DNA of 64,000 bases from Hydrogenophaga sp. BPS33 (lineage in GTDB: Bacteria > Pseudomonadota > Gammaproteobacteria > Burkholderiales > Burkholderiaceae_C). The notes beneath the pieces are model-generated. The model did no database searches and had not been told where the DNA came from. It saw only the letters and a program-made list of their open reading frames with translations. The stretch spans positions 3,844,001 through 3,908,000 of the forward strand of contig NZ_CP044549.1 of NCBI RefSeq assembly GCF_009859475.1, in the 5' to 3' direction. Below, piece after piece: positions 35,752 to 47,278 of this stretch; the first letter of the stretch is position 1; every line of letters starts with the position of its first letter. A program made the translations under genes and the position numbers.

Positions 35752-35772
35752 ATGAAATCATTTCGATTGCAT
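35752..35772. promoter_or_regulatory. Candidate LysR operator
   Basis: ATGAAATC-ATTTC-GATTGCAT, an inverted repeat with 7 of 8 positions matching, in the divergent region between lysR and the MHS transporter. Its AT-rich dyad and position 20 bases before the lysR start and 57 before the transporter ATG fit a LysR recognition site. Binding is inferred. Confidence 0.45.
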
Positions 35773-35828
35773 CATAAAAAAGATCGGCTTGTAATCGCCG
35801 GCACCTTTGCACAACGGAGACAACATCC

Positions 35829-37169
35829 ATGGCCATCACCCGCGAGGCCGCGCGCGGCGCGCCCTCTTCCCCAGCGCTTTCTGCGCAAGCCACACCCACA
35901 CCCGAATCGGCCCGCAGGGTGGCCATCGCCTGCCTGGTCGGCGCCACCATCGAGTGGTTCGATTTCTTCATCTACGGCACCGCTGCCGCACTGATCTTCA
36001 GCACGCAGTTCTTCCCCAAGTTCTCGCCCGTGGCGGCCACGCTCGCGGCGTTCAGCACCTTTGCCATCGGCTTCTTCGCGCGCCCCATCGGCGGCATCGT
36101 GATGGGCCACTTCGGCGACCGCATCGGCCGCAAGGCGATGCTGGTGCTCTCGCTGTTGCTCATGGGCTTCGGCACCTTTGCCATCGGCCTGCTGCCAACC
36201 TATGCGCAGATCGGTCTGGCCGCGCCCGTCCTGCTGGTGCTGCTGCGCCTGTGCCAGGGCTTTGGCGTGGGCGGTGAATGGAGCGGCGCCATCCTCATGG
36301 CGGTGGAACACGCGCCGCCAGACAGGCGCGGCTTCTATGGCGGCTTTCCCCAGCTCGGCGTGGCCGCCGGCCTGGTGCTGGCCAACCTGGTGTTCCTGGT
36401 GATCGGCTGGTTCCTCACGGAAGAACAGTTCCAGAGCTGGGGCTGGCGTCTTCCCTTCCTCTTCAGCATCGTGCTGGTGCTCGTGGGCCTGTACGTGCGC
36501 CACAAGGTGAGCGAGAGCCCGATCTTCGAAGAGGCGCAGCGCCGTGGCAAGGCCGCGCGCTCGCCGCTGAAGGAGGTGCTGAAGAACCACAAGAAGCCGG
36601 TGTTCATCGCCGCGCTGGCCTGCCTGGCGCAGAACGGTATGGGCTACATCGTGCTGGTCTACGTGCTGAACTACGGCATCACGCAACTGGGCCTCACGCG
36701 CTCGACGATGTTGAGCTTCATCATCATCGCCAACATCCTGGAGATCTTCGCCACGCTGTATTTCGCGGGCCTGTCCGACCGCATCGGCCGGCGCAGGGTG
36801 TTCCTGATGGGCACCGGCGCGGGTGTGTTGTGGGCGCTGGCCTTCTTCCCCATCGTGGACACCGCCGTGCCGGCACTGGTGCTGCTGGCGATCGTGGTGG
36901 CGCGCCTGTGCATCGCCGCGATGTACGGCCCCATGGCCGCGCTGTTCTGCGAGCTGTTCGAGCCGGCCGTGCGCTTCAGCGGCACCTCACTGGGCTACCA
37001 GGCCGGCTCCATCGTGGGCGGGGCGCTTGCGCCCTTCATCGCCACGCTGCTGTTCGTCTCCACCGGCACGTCCATGTCGATCTCGCTCTACATGGCGGGC
37101 TTGTGCCTGATCAGCTTCATCGCGATCTACAGCATTGCCGAAACGCACGTGAACAGGCCCGTTCGATGA
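35829..37169 (+). CDS. MHS-type MFS transporter
   Basis: A 446-residue inner-membrane symporter of the metabolite:H+ symporter branch. The start of helix 1 (GATIEWFDFFIYGTAAAL) and the loop HFGDRIGRKAML are signatures of the ProP/KgtP/ShiA group, as is GVGGEWSGAILMAVEHAPPDRRGFYGGFPQ. These proteins import small organic acids or zwitterions. It opens the catabolic cluster, ends in a 4-base overlap with the FAD dehydrogenase gene and is probably controlled by the divergent LysR protein. The imported compound is likely the cluster's substrate, an aromatic or alicyclic acid by analogy. Confidence 0.88.
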   Translation: MAITREAARGAPSSPALSAQATPTPESARRVAIACLVGATIEWFDFFIYGTAAALIFSTQFFPKFSPVAATLAAFSTFAIGFFARPIGGIVMGHFGDRIGRKAMLVLSLLLMGFGTFAIGLLPTYAQIGLAAPVLLVLLRLCQGFGVGGEWSGAILMAVEHAPPDRRGFYGGFPQLGVAAGLVLANLVFLVIGWFLTEEQFQSWGWRLPFLFSIVLVLVGLYVRHKVSESPIFEEAQRRGKAARSPLKEVLKNHKKPVFIAALACLAQNGMGYIVLVYVLNYGITQLGLTRSTMLSFIIIANILEIFATLYFAGLSDRIGRRRVFLMGTGAGVLWALAFFPIVDTAVPALVLLAIVVARLCIAAMYGPMAALFCELFEPAVRFSGTSLGYQAGSIVGGALAPFIATLLFVSTGTSMSISLYMAGLCLISFIAIYSIAETHVNRPVR

Positions 37170-38866
37170 ACCTGGAAACCGTGGACTGCGACCTGCTCGT
37201 GGTCGGCTCCGGTGCCGCCGGCATGGCCGCAGCGATCACCGCGAAGCTGCACGGGCTGGACGTGCTGCTGGTGGAGAAAGCCGATGTGTTCGGCGGCACC
37301 ACCGCGCTCTCGGGCGGTGGGCTCTGGGTACCGGGCAACCCGGTGTCCGAGCGGGTGGGCCTGACGGACTCGCGGGACGCGGCGCGCCAGTACATGGCCA
37401 TCGAAGCGGGCGCGTTCGCGCGTCCCGACATGGTGGAGGCGTTCCTCGACCAGGGGCCGGCGATGGTCGCGTTCTTCGAAGACAAGACCGCTGTGCGCTT
37501 CGTACCCGCGCCCCTGTTCCCCGACTACCACCCCGGCCAGCCTGGCGCATCGCAGGGCGGGCGCACCTTGTACGCGGCCCCTTACGATGGCCGCGAACTG
37601 GGCGCGCGCATCAGGACCTTGCGCCCACCGCTGCAGGAGATGACGCTGTTCGGCCTGGTGACCGTCTCGGGTGACGAAGTGCGCCATTTCCTCAACGCCA
37701 CGCGTTCGCTGCGCTCGGCGCGCTACGTGGCCGGCGTGTTCCTGCGCCACCTGCGCGACACGCTGCGCCACGGGCGCGGCATGCGCCTGACCAACGGCAA
37801 CGCGCTGGCCGCGCGGCTGGCGCGCAGCGTGTTCGACCTGGAGATCCCCTTGTGGCTGAACGCGCCGGTGTGCTCGCTCACCCAGGACGGCGCGCGCGCC
37901 AGCGGCGCGATCGTGCGCCGCGAAGGCCGCGATGTGCGCGTGCACGCGCGGCGTGGCGTGGTGCTGGCCTGCGGCGGTTTCCCGCAAGACCGCGTGCGCC
38001 AGCAGCGTCTGTTCCCGCACGTGCAACGCGGAGGTTTGCACCACTCGCCGGCACCGGCCAGCAACACCGGTGACGGGCTCGCGTTCGGCGAGCAAGCGGG
38101 CGGGCGCGTCGACACGCACCTGGCCCACCCGGCCGCCTGGGCCGTGTTCTCGCGCGTGCCGCGCAAGGGCGGCAGCATGGGCGTGTACCCGCACTTCATC
38201 GACCGCGCCAAGCCCGGCATGATCGCCATCGACGCGCGCGGCCAGCGCTTCGTCAACGAATCCGACTCGTACCACGACGTGATCGCCGCCGCGCTGCGAG
38301 CGGCCGCGCCCGACGGCCGTGGCCTTTACCTGCTGTGCGACCACCGCGCGATCCGCCAGTACGGCCTGGGTTTCGCCAAACCGTTTCCCATGCCGCTGGG
38401 CGGCCTGCTGCGCAAGGGCTATCTCAAACGCGGGCGCACGCTGGCCGAGCTGGCGACGCAAATCGGCGTCGATCCGGCCGCGTTGCAAGCGACGGTAGAC
38501 CGCTACAACGCCGACGCACAACACGGACGCGACCCGCAGTTCGGCAAGGGCGGCAATGCCTACAACCGCTTCAACGGCGACCCCACCTGGAGCGGCCCCA
38601 ACCCTTGCGTCGCACCGGTGCAAGACGCGCCGTTCTACGCCGTCGAGCTGGTGGTGGGCGACCTGGGCACCTTCGCGGGCCTGCGCACCGACGCGCATGC
38701 GCGCGTGCTCGACGCGCGCGAACAACCCATCCCCGGCCTCTATGCGGCCGGCAACGACATGGCCAGCATCATGGGCGGCAACTACCCGGGCGGTGGCATC
38801 ACGCTCGGGCCCGCCATGACCTTTGGCTACATCGCGGGCCGCCACGCGGCCTCGAACCCTTCATGA
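37166..38866 (+). CDS. FAD-dependent dehydrogenase, 3-ketosteroid-dehydrogenase/fumarate-reductase-like
   Basis: A 566-residue flavoprotein. The N-terminus has the dinucleotide-binding motif VVGSGAAGMAAAI and the adjacent FGGTTALSGGGLWVPGN typical of the KstD/fumarate-reductase flavoprotein family. A central PHFIDRAKPGMIAIDARGQRFVNES segment and C-terminal GLYAAGNDMASIMGGNYPGGGITLGPAMTFG complete the FAD site. Members insert or reduce a double bond next to a carbonyl. Both ends overlap neighbours by four bases, so it is co-translated with the MHS transporter and the VOC enzyme. The substrate is unknown; a steroid need not be meant. Confidence 0.87.
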   Translation: MNLETVDCDLLVVGSGAAGMAAAITAKLHGLDVLLVEKADVFGGTTALSGGGLWVPGNPVSERVGLTDSRDAARQYMAIEAGAFARPDMVEAFLDQGPAMVAFFEDKTAVRFVPAPLFPDYHPGQPGASQGGRTLYAAPYDGRELGARIRTLRPPLQEMTLFGLVTVSGDEVRHFLNATRSLRSARYVAGVFLRHLRDTLRHGRGMRLTNGNALAARLARSVFDLEIPLWLNAPVCSLTQDGARASGAIVRREGRDVRVHARRGVVLACGGFPQDRVRQQRLFPHVQRGGLHHSPAPASNTGDGLAFGEQAGGRVDTHLAHPAAWAVFSRVPRKGGSMGVYPHFIDRAKPGMIAIDARGQRFVNESDSYHDVIAAALRAAAPDGRGLYLLCDHRAIRQYGLGFAKPFPMPLGGLLRKGYLKRGRTLAELATQIGVDPAALQATVDRYNADAQHGRDPQFGKGGNAYNRFNGDPTWSGPNPCVAPVQDAPFYAVELVVGDLGTFAGLRTDAHARVLDAREQPIPGLYAAGNDMASIMGGNYPGGGITLGPAMTFGYIAGRHAASNPS

Positions 38867-39414
38867 ACCGCATGACCAAACACCTCCCCGCCGCCATCCA
38901 GGGCCTGCACCATTTCGCCTGGCGCTGCCGCGACACCGAAGAGACCCGGCATTTCTACGAAGACCTGCTGGGCCTGCCGCTGGTGCACGTGATCAAGGCC
39001 GACCACGTGCCGAGCACTGGCGAGTACTGCCCCTACGTGCACATCTTCTTCGCCATGCGCGACGGCTCCTTCATCGCCTTCTTCGACCTGGGCGACGACG
39101 TGGTCGCCCTGCCCTCGCCCAACACGCCTTCGTGGGTCAACCACATCGCCCTGCGGGTGGACTCGGTCGACGCACTGCAAGCGGCCAAGGCGCGCCTGCA
39201 GGCGGCCGGCGTGGAGGTGCTGGGCCTGACCGACCACCACATCATCCAGTCGATCTACTTCTTCGACCCCAACGGCCTGCGCGTGGAGCTCACCACGCCC
39301 ACCGTGCCGCAAGACGAGATGGACGCGCACGCACGCCGCGCGCACGCCGACCTGAAGGAATGGGCGGTGCGCAAGGCGGTCTTGCGGTCGCAGGGAGCCT
39401 CACATGGCGGATGA
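38863..39414 (+). CDS. VOC-family dioxygenase/glyoxalase-like enzyme
   Basis: A 183-residue vicinal-oxygen-chelate protein with two beta-alpha-beta-beta-beta modules. Candidate metal ligands are His in GLHHFAW near the start, His in WVNHIALRV and Glu in GLRVELTT. The pattern fits a small extradiol-dioxygenase or glyoxalase-like metalloenzyme. The ATG overlaps the stop of the FAD dehydrogenase gene, and its end overlaps the hydrolase start by 11 bases. In the cluster a ring-opening dioxygenase followed by a hydrolase would make sense, but the reaction is inferred. Confidence 0.82.
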   Translation: MNRMTKHLPAAIQGLHHFAWRCRDTEETRHFYEDLLGLPLVHVIKADHVPSTGEYCPYVHIFFAMRDGSFIAFFDLGDDVVALPSPNTPSWVNHIALRVDSVDALQAAKARLQAAGVEVLGLTDHHIIQSIYFFDPNGLRVELTTPTVPQDEMDAHARRAHADLKEWAVRKAVLRSQGASHGG

Positions 39415-40561
39415 AAGCACCCTGCCCGAACTGAAACTGGTCGCGATCGACGTCAAGCCCGGCGCGGCATTGGAGAGCCAGTCGGGCCTGCAGATGCTGC
39501 GCCCGCGCATCTACGGCGCCTGGCGCGCACCAGCGGGCCGCAAGAAGATCGCGGCCATCGTCATGCACCCGGCGAGCAACTTCATGGGGCACTACCTGAT
39601 CGGCCCGCTGGCCGCGCGCGGCATTGCCTGCATGGGGCTCAATTCGCGCTACAGCGGCAACGACACAGTGCTGCTGATGGAGCGCGTGATTCAAGACCTG
39701 GGCGCGGGCGTGCGGTACCTGCGCGATCAAGGCTATGAGAAGGTGGTGCTGATCGGCAATTCCGGCGGCGCGGCGCTCGCGGCGTTCTACCAGGCCCAGG
39801 CGGAAAACCTCACCGCCACGCACTTCGCCGATGGCGACCCCACGCATCTGCACGCCAGCGACCTGCCACCAGTGGACGGCATCGCCCTTTGCGCCGCGCA
39901 CCTGGGCCGCTCGCGGCTGCTGCGCGACTGGATCGACCCGGCCGTGACCGACGAGCACGACCCGATGTCGCTCGACCCCGAACTGGACATGTACGACAAG
40001 CGCCACGGCCCGCCCTACAGCGCCGAATTCCTCGCGCGCTTCAGCGCGGCGCAGCAGGCACGGCTGGAGCGCATCGAGCGCTGGGCGCTGGAGCGTTTGC
40101 AGTTCCTGCGCGGCACGCCGGGCGCGCCGCGCGACCAGGCCTTCATCGTCTACCGCACGCATGCCGATCCGCGCTGCGTGGACCTGTCGCTGGATGCGAA
40201 TCACCGCGCCCTGGGCAGCGTGTGGGGCAGCGGCCCGGACGGAGCGCGCCAGGTGAACACCTCGGCCAACGCCATGGGCCGCACGACATCGCTCACCGCG
40301 TTTCTCTCGCAATGGTCCTCGCGCTCGCAGGCCGACGGGCCGACCAACCTGGCGCGCACCAGCGTGCCCGCGCTGCTGCTGACCTACACCGCCGACCAGA
40401 GCACCTTCCCCAGCACGCGCGACGCCTGGCTGGAAGCGGGCGGCGAACGCATCCACAACATCGACATCGTCGGTGGCAACCACTACCTCGCCGGCCAGCC
40501 CGCGCTGGTGGAAGCCGCCGCCGACCACTTGGCCTCCTGGCTGCACACGCGCTTTGGCTGA
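39404..40561 (+). CDS. Alpha/beta hydrolase
   Basis: A 385-residue cytoplasmic hydrolase. The nucleophile elbow is GNSGGA (Ser near residue 119), preceded by VMHPASNFMGHYL, the probable oxyanion-hole strand, and the catalytic His is probably in GGNHYLAGQP near the C-terminus. It is larger than a minimal fold; the insertion at about 140-290 may be a lid. It follows the VOC gene with an 11-base overlap, so it probably acts on that enzyme's product, for example by C-C or ester bond cleavage. No signal peptide is visible. Confidence 0.82.
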   Translation: MADESTLPELKLVAIDVKPGAALESQSGLQMLRPRIYGAWRAPAGRKKIAAIVMHPASNFMGHYLIGPLAARGIACMGLNSRYSGNDTVLLMERVIQDLGAGVRYLRDQGYEKVVLIGNSGGAALAAFYQAQAENLTATHFADGDPTHLHASDLPPVDGIALCAAHLGRSRLLRDWIDPAVTDEHDPMSLDPELDMYDKRHGPPYSAEFLARFSAAQQARLERIERWALERLQFLRGTPGAPRDQAFIVYRTHADPRCVDLSLDANHRALGSVWGSGPDGARQVNTSANAMGRTTSLTAFLSQWSSRSQADGPTNLARTSVPALLLTYTADQSTFPSTRDAWLEAGGERIHNIDIVGGNHYLAGQPALVEAAADHLASWLHTRFG

Positions 40562-40579
40562 CCCTCTGCAAGAACCGAT

Positions 40580-41548
40580 ATGAACACCACGATCGCCGCC
40601 CCTTCCTTTGCCTCGGCCTCCGACACACGCGAGCAGAAACCCCGCATCGAAGAACTCGCGCCCAAGGTCTACGGCTACATCAGCGACTTCGATCCCAACT
40701 GCGGCTTCGTCGTGGGCGACGACCACGTGATCGTGATCGACACGCGCCCCACGCCGCGCATGGCGCGCGGCTTCCTGGAAGACATCCGCCGCGTCACCGA
40801 CAAACCGGTGAAGTTCATCGTGCTCACGCACTACCACGCGGTGCGCGTCCTCGGCGCTAGCGCATTCGGCGGAGACGCCACCGTGATCGCGAGCAACGGC
40901 ACGCTGGACTGGATCCGCACGCGCGGCCAGGCCGATTTCGACTCCGAAGCCGGGCGCTTCCCACGCCTGTTCCAGGGCATCGAAGAAATCCCGGGTCTCA
41001 CCTTTCCCGCCATCAGCTTCGAACGGAAAATGAGCCTGTGGCTGGGCGATCGCGAGCTGCGCCTGCAGTGCCTGGGCCGTGGCCATTCCAACGGCGACAC
41101 GGTGGTGTGGCTGCCGGACTGCGGCGTGCTGTTCTCGGGCGACGTGGTGGAAAACCGCTGCGGCGTTTACGCGGGCGACGCCTATCTGCGCGACTGGCAC
41201 GGCACGCTGGACGCCACCGCCGCGCTGCAACCGCGCGTGCTGGTGCCCGGGCGTGGCGCGGTGGTGCGCGGGGCGGCGGCGTGTGCCGAAGCGATCGCGA
41301 TGACGCAGGATTTTCTGGGCACGTTGTTCGCCAGTGTGCAGGCGGGCATCGACGCCGGCGAAGACCTGCGCGGCTGCTTCGAACGCACCGACGCGGCCAT
41401 GCGCCCGCGCTTTGGCGACTGGCCGGTGTACCAGCATGTGCTGCCGTTCGACGTGGCGCGTGCGTGGGACGAGTTGCACGGCATCGAGCACCCGACGGTG
41501 TGGACGGCAGAGCGCGACCGCGGGCTGTGGCAGACCTTGCGCGGCTGA
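40580..41548 (+). CDS. MBL-fold protein with an altered metal-binding motif
   Basis: A 322-residue metallo-beta-lactamase-fold protein. The first metal motif, normally HxHxDH, reads His84-Tyr-His86-Ala-Val88-Arg89, so the Asp and third His of the motif are replaced. Later ligands remain: the His in GRGHSNGD and the Asp in FSGDVVE. A changed metal content (one metal, or iron) or a non-hydrolytic role is possible; the same VR variant may define a subfamily. It starts 18 bases after the hydrolase gene and closes the cluster on this strand. The coding frame is intact and full length, so it is not a pseudogene. Confidence 0.83.
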   Translation: MNTTIAAPSFASASDTREQKPRIEELAPKVYGYISDFDPNCGFVVGDDHVIVIDTRPTPRMARGFLEDIRRVTDKPVKFIVLTHYHAVRVLGASAFGGDATVIASNGTLDWIRTRGQADFDSEAGRFPRLFQGIEEIPGLTFPAISFERKMSLWLGDRELRLQCLGRGHSNGDTVVWLPDCGVLFSGDVVENRCGVYAGDAYLRDWHGTLDATAALQPRVLVPGRGAVVRGAAACAEAIAMTQDFLGTLFASVQAGIDAGEDLRGCFERTDAAMRPRFGDWPVYQHVLPFDVARAWDELHGIEHPTVWTAERDRGLWQTLRG

Positions 41549-41555
41549 CCTCGGC

Positions 41556-42986
41556 TCAGAACAGACGCTTGAGCAACCCCATCACGCGATGGAAGCGCGC
41601 GCCATACGGCGGGTAGAACAGATGCCCCATGGCCCAGCGCGATTGCAGCAGCACCGGCTTTTGCTGGGTGAAGCGCAGAAAGCCGGTCTCGCCGTGGTAG
41701 GCGCCCCAGCCGCTCTCGCCCACGCCGCCAAACGGCAGGCCTTCGTGCGCGATGTGCATGAGCGTGTCGTTCACCGACACCCCCCCGCTCACGGTGCGCG
41801 ACAGCAGCCGGTCGCGCGCCACGGTGTCGCGGCCGAACCAGTAGAGCGCCAGTGGGCGTGGACGCAGGTTGATGTAGGTGATGGCGTCGTCGACGCCGTC
41901 GTAGGGCAGCACGGGCAGGATGGGGCCGAAGATCTCTTCCTGCATCAGGCGCAGATCGGGCTGGGGATCGAACACCAGGGTGGGGCCCATCTGCCGCGCG
42001 CCCTGCGCATCGCCCCCGGGCGTTGAAACATTCACCACGCGCGCACCCCTGGCCTGCGCTTCGTCCAGCAAGGCCCCCAGCCGCGCGTGGTGGCGCTCGC
42101 TCACGATGGCGGCGTAGTCGGGGTTGCCGGCGATGGAGGGGAAAAGGCGCGCCACCGCCTGGGCATAGGCCTGCTCGAACGCCGTTTCCATGCCGCGCGG
42201 CAGCAGCACGTAATCGGGCGCGATGCAGGTCTGCCCCGCATTGAGCAGCTTGCCGTGCGCGATCTTGATGGCGGCCTCGTCCAGGTCACACGAGCCGTCG
42301 ACCACACAAGGCGACTTGCCGCCCAGTTCGAGCGTGGTGGGCGTGAGGTTGACCGCCGCTGCCGCCGCCACCTGGCGCCCCACCGCCGTGGAGCCGGTGA
42401 AGAACAGGTGGTCGAAGGGCAGGCTGGAAAATTCCCGCGCCACGTCGGGGCCGCCGAGCACCACGCTGAACTCATCGGCCGCGAAAACCTGCTGCACCAA
42501 CTCGGCCATGAGGGCCGAGGTGTGCGGCGTGAGTTCGCTGGGCTTGAGCATCACGCGGTTGCCCGCCGCGAGCGCCGTGGCTGTTGGGCCGAAGGTGAGC
42601 TGCAGCGGGTAGTTCCAGGGGCCGATGACACCGACCACGCCCAGCGGCTGTCGCTGCAGGTGGGCGCGCGCCGGCAGCAGGTAGAGCGGCGTGCGCACGC
42701 GCTGCGGCTTCATCCACGCTGGCAGGTGTTTCGCCAATTGCGCCATGCCCGCGCGCAGGACGAAAAAGTCCGCCGCTTCGGTCAGGTCCGGCGAGCGCAC
42801 GCCGAAGTCGGCCTGTACCGCTTCCGACAGCTTCCCGGCATGGGTATCGACAAGGGTGCGCAAGCGGCCCAGCCGATCGCGCCGCAGCGCCAGGGGCACG
42901 TCGATCTGCGCCCGGCTCGCGTGGTATTGCGCATCGAACAGCGCGCGCAAGGGAAGGGTCGGAGGGATCTGCGTCATGAAGGCCAT
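41556..42986 (-). CDS. Aldehyde dehydrogenase, coniferyl-aldehyde-dehydrogenase-like
   Basis: A 476-residue NAD(P)-dependent enzyme that oxidises an aldehyde to the acid. Visible are GPWNYPLQLTFGP and LKPSELTPHTS (cofactor binding), FTGSTAVGR, the general base Glu in LELGGKSP and the catalytic Cys in NAGQTCIAPDYVLLP. The QTCIAPDY form and the C-terminal hydrophobic tail (PPYGARFHRVMGLLKRLF) are typical of the class 3/coniferyl aldehyde group. ATG 42986 is used; ATG 42977 is equally possible. It converges on the catabolic cluster with seven bases between the stops, so it may belong to the same pathway, though it is transcribed the other way. Confidence 0.88.
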   Translation of the reverse strand: MAFMTQIPPTLPLRALFDAQYHASRAQIDVPLALRRDRLGRLRTLVDTHAGKLSEAVQADFGVRSPDLTEAADFFVLRAGMAQLAKHLPAWMKPQRVRTPLYLLPARAHLQRQPLGVVGVIGPWNYPLQLTFGPTATALAAGNRVMLKPSELTPHTSALMAELVQQVFAADEFSVVLGGPDVAREFSSLPFDHLFFTGSTAVGRQVAAAAAVNLTPTTLELGGKSPCVVDGSCDLDEAAIKIAHGKLLNAGQTCIAPDYVLLPRGMETAFEQAYAQAVARLFPSIAGNPDYAAIVSERHHARLGALLDEAQARGARVVNVSTPGGDAQGARQMGPTLVFDPQPDLRLMQEEIFGPILPVLPYDGVDDAITYINLRPRPLALYWFGRDTVARDRLLSRTVSGGVSVNDTLMHIAHEGLPFGGVGESGWGAYHGETGFLRFTQQKPVLLQSRWAMGHLFYPPYGARFHRVMGLLKRLF

Positions 42987-43020
42987 GATAGGCCGCTGCC
43001 TCCCCCAAGGGTAGGGCCGC

Positions 43021-43045
43021 GTCCCCATCCGCGACGGACGGGGAC
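43021..43045. terminator. GC-rich hairpin after clpB
   Basis: GTCCCCATCCG-CGA-CGGACGGGGAC, 10 of 11 positions paired, 12 bases after the clpB stop on the minus strand. There is no T-run, so termination is uncertain; the stem could still protect the transcript end. Confidence 0.4.
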
Positions 43046-43056
43046 GGGCTGGCGCC

Positions 43057-45675
<2,619 letters not shown>

Positions 45676-45708
45676 GAATGGGCTCTCCTGTGATTCAGAA
45701 CTGAAGCA

Positions 45709-45737
45709 CACATGGCGCCCATCATCCTGTTTTCAAG
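45709..45737 (-). promoter_or_regulatory. Sigma-32-type promoter of clpB
   Basis: Reading the minus strand: CTTGAAA, 13 bases, CGCCATGTG. The first matches the sigma-32 -35 consensus exactly and the second is close to CCCCATnT. The predicted transcript would start about 25 bases before the clpB ATG. This fits heat induction of clpB in proteobacteria. Confidence 0.7.
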
Positions 45738-45776
45738 ATGCGGGCGCCCTCTGTACTGCACCGCATTTGACGCAGA

Positions 45777-46544
45777 TCAAGCCGCGTGCGGCACGGGAGC
45801 ACGGCGCCAGTATGCATAGGCCCAGGCGCTCTGGAAACCCAGGCGGCGGTAGAGCGCCAGCGCGCCCGTATTGCCGGCATCGACCTGCAGGAACGTGTGG
45901 GCGATGCCCTGGCGCTGTGCTTCCTGGGCCATGGCCCGCATCAAGGCCCCGGCCAGACCGCGTCCGCGGTGCGCGGCGGCGGTGCGCATGCCATGCACGC
46001 CGAGCCAGCCGTGGCTGAAGGAAGCCGCCCCGCAGGCCACCGTTTCGCCGTTCTCGCGCAGGCTGGCAAAGCGCGTGCCGACGGCGCGGCTGAGCGATCG
46101 GGCGCGGTGGGCACCGTCCACCGGGTCGAGACATTCGCCCAGGTACATCGCCATCCAGGCTGCGTCGGGGGTGTCGGCGAGCTCGACCCGCATCGCGGGC
46201 ACCCTGGCCTGGGCCAGTGCGGCGGTGGCACAAGTCTGGGTGAAGGTGGTTTGGTGCGGCTCGAAGCCCTGGGCCCGCAAGAGGTGCAGCCCGGCCTCGA
46301 AGGCCGGGACCTCGGGCAGGCGAAACACCGGCGCAAGGCCGGCGGCGGTGTAGCGTTCCCGGATCGCATCGAACAGGGCCGCGTCGTGCGCGCCGTGGTG
46401 CAGCGGCACAGCGCTGCGCGCGCGGTTGATCGTGCCGTGGTCCATCGGCAGCAGCCAGCCCGCCAGCGTGTCTACCTGCGCGGGCGCCACGGCCTGCACG
46501 GTGGCGCGTTCGATCGCTTCGACGTCGGCGGCGTTGAGGTGCAC
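45777..46544 (-). CDS. GNAT-family N-acetyltransferase
   Basis: A 255-residue acetyltransferase. The C-terminal half is a GNAT domain with the acetyl-CoA loop HRGRGLAGALMRAMAQEA and the usual final strand-helix TGALALYRRLGFQ. The N-terminal half (HGTINRARSAVPL) resembles a degenerate second GNAT unit. The start is GTG, seven bases downstream of the moaE stop, so it is probably transcribed with the molybdopterin genes. The acceptor is unknown. It ends about 40 bases upstream of the clpB promoter. Confidence 0.82.
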   Translation of the reverse strand: MHLNAADVEAIERATVQAVAPAQVDTLAGWLLPMDHGTINRARSAVPLHHGAHDAALFDAIRERYTAAGLAPVFRLPEVPAFEAGLHLLRAQGFEPHQTTFTQTCATAALAQARVPAMRVELADTPDAAWMAMYLGECLDPVDGAHRARSLSRAVGTRFASLRENGETVACGAASFSHGWLGVHGMRTAAAHRGRGLAGALMRAMAQEAQRQGIAHTFLQVDAGNTGALALYRRLGFQSAWAYAYWRRAPVPHAA

Positions 46545-46551
46545 GCCCGCC

Positions 46552-47025
46552 TCAGCCGTTGCTTGATTCGATGCCCCAGCGCGCCAGCGCCGCGTCGTCG
46601 CTCACGCGGGCATCGACCCAGCGCGCCCCCTCAGGCGTCTGCTCCTTCTTCCAGAACGGGGCCTGGGTCTTGAGGTAGTCCATCAGGAACTCGCAGGCCT
46701 GGAAGCTCTGGCCTCGGTGCGCGGAAGTCACCGCCACGAGCACGATCTGGTCCAGCGGCTGCAGCAGGCCCACGCGGTGGATGACGCGCGCACCCAGTAG
46801 ATCAAAGCGCTCGAAGGCCTCGTCGATCATGGCCTCGATCGACTTCTCGGTCATGCCCGGGTAGTGCTCCAGCTCCAGGGTGCTCACGGCGAGGCCATCG
46901 TTGCGGTCGCGCACCGTGCCAATGAAACTGCAGACGGCGCCGACACCTTTGTCCAGCGCGCGCAGTTGCGCAACCTCCGTGGAGAGATCGAAGTCCTCGG
47001 TCTGGATGCTCACGCGCGGCGTCAT
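46552..47025 (-). CDS. moaE: Molybdopterin synthase catalytic subunit MoaE
   Basis: A 157-residue large subunit that converts precursor Z (cPMP) into molybdopterin by taking sulfur from MoaD thiocarboxylate. Typical motifs are GAVCSFIGTVRD, LELEHYPGMTEK, IHRVGLLQP, VAVTSAHRGQSFQACEFLMDYLKT and the catalytic-lysine region APFWKKE. The start is placed at MTPRVSIQ, one base after the moaD stop; 14 more codons upstream are open but lie inside moaD. It completes a moeA-moaD-moaE block. Confidence 0.95.
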   Translation of the reverse strand: MTPRVSIQTEDFDLSTEVAQLRALDKGVGAVCSFIGTVRDRNDGLAVSTLELEHYPGMTEKSIEAMIDEAFERFDLLGARVIHRVGLLQPLDQIVLVAVTSAHRGQSFQACEFLMDYLKTQAPFWKKEQTPEGARWVDARVSDDAALARWGIESSNG

Positions 47026-47026
47026 G

Positions 47027-47278
47027 TCAGCCCCCCGTGACTGGCGGGAAGAAGCCCACCTCGGCACCCTCGGTGAGCGCCGCGGACTCTTCGCTCATGG
47101 TCTGGTTCATCGCCACACGCACGGCCTTGTGCGGTGCGAGCGCCTCGGCGTAGGCGCCACCGCGCGCCACCAGTTCGGCGCGCAACTGGGCCAACGTGGT
47201 GGCCTGGGTCTGGAGCGATTCGTTGCCCGTGCCCAAGGCCTCGCGGATGGCGGCGAAGTAACGCAGTTGGATGTTCAT
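47027..47278 (-). CDS. moaD: Molybdopterin synthase sulfur carrier MoaD
   Basis: An 83-residue ubiquitin-like protein that carries sulfur as a C-terminal thiocarboxylate. It opens with IQLRYFAAIREALG and ends in the required Gly-Gly (FFPPVTGG). Its ATG overlaps the moeA stop as ATGA and its stop abuts moaE, so the two synthase subunits are made together. The central region is a little longer than in E. coli MoaD but the fold pattern is kept. Confidence 0.95.
   Translation of the reverse strand: MNIQLRYFAAIREALGTGNESLQTQATTLAQLRAELVARGGAYAEALAPHKAVRVAMNQTMSEESAALTEGAEVGFFPPVTGG

Noticed and set aside
40580..41548. MBL gene as a decayed pseudogene
   Set aside because: The frame is full length, embedded in an operon and keeps the later metal ligands, so the motif change is more likely functional.
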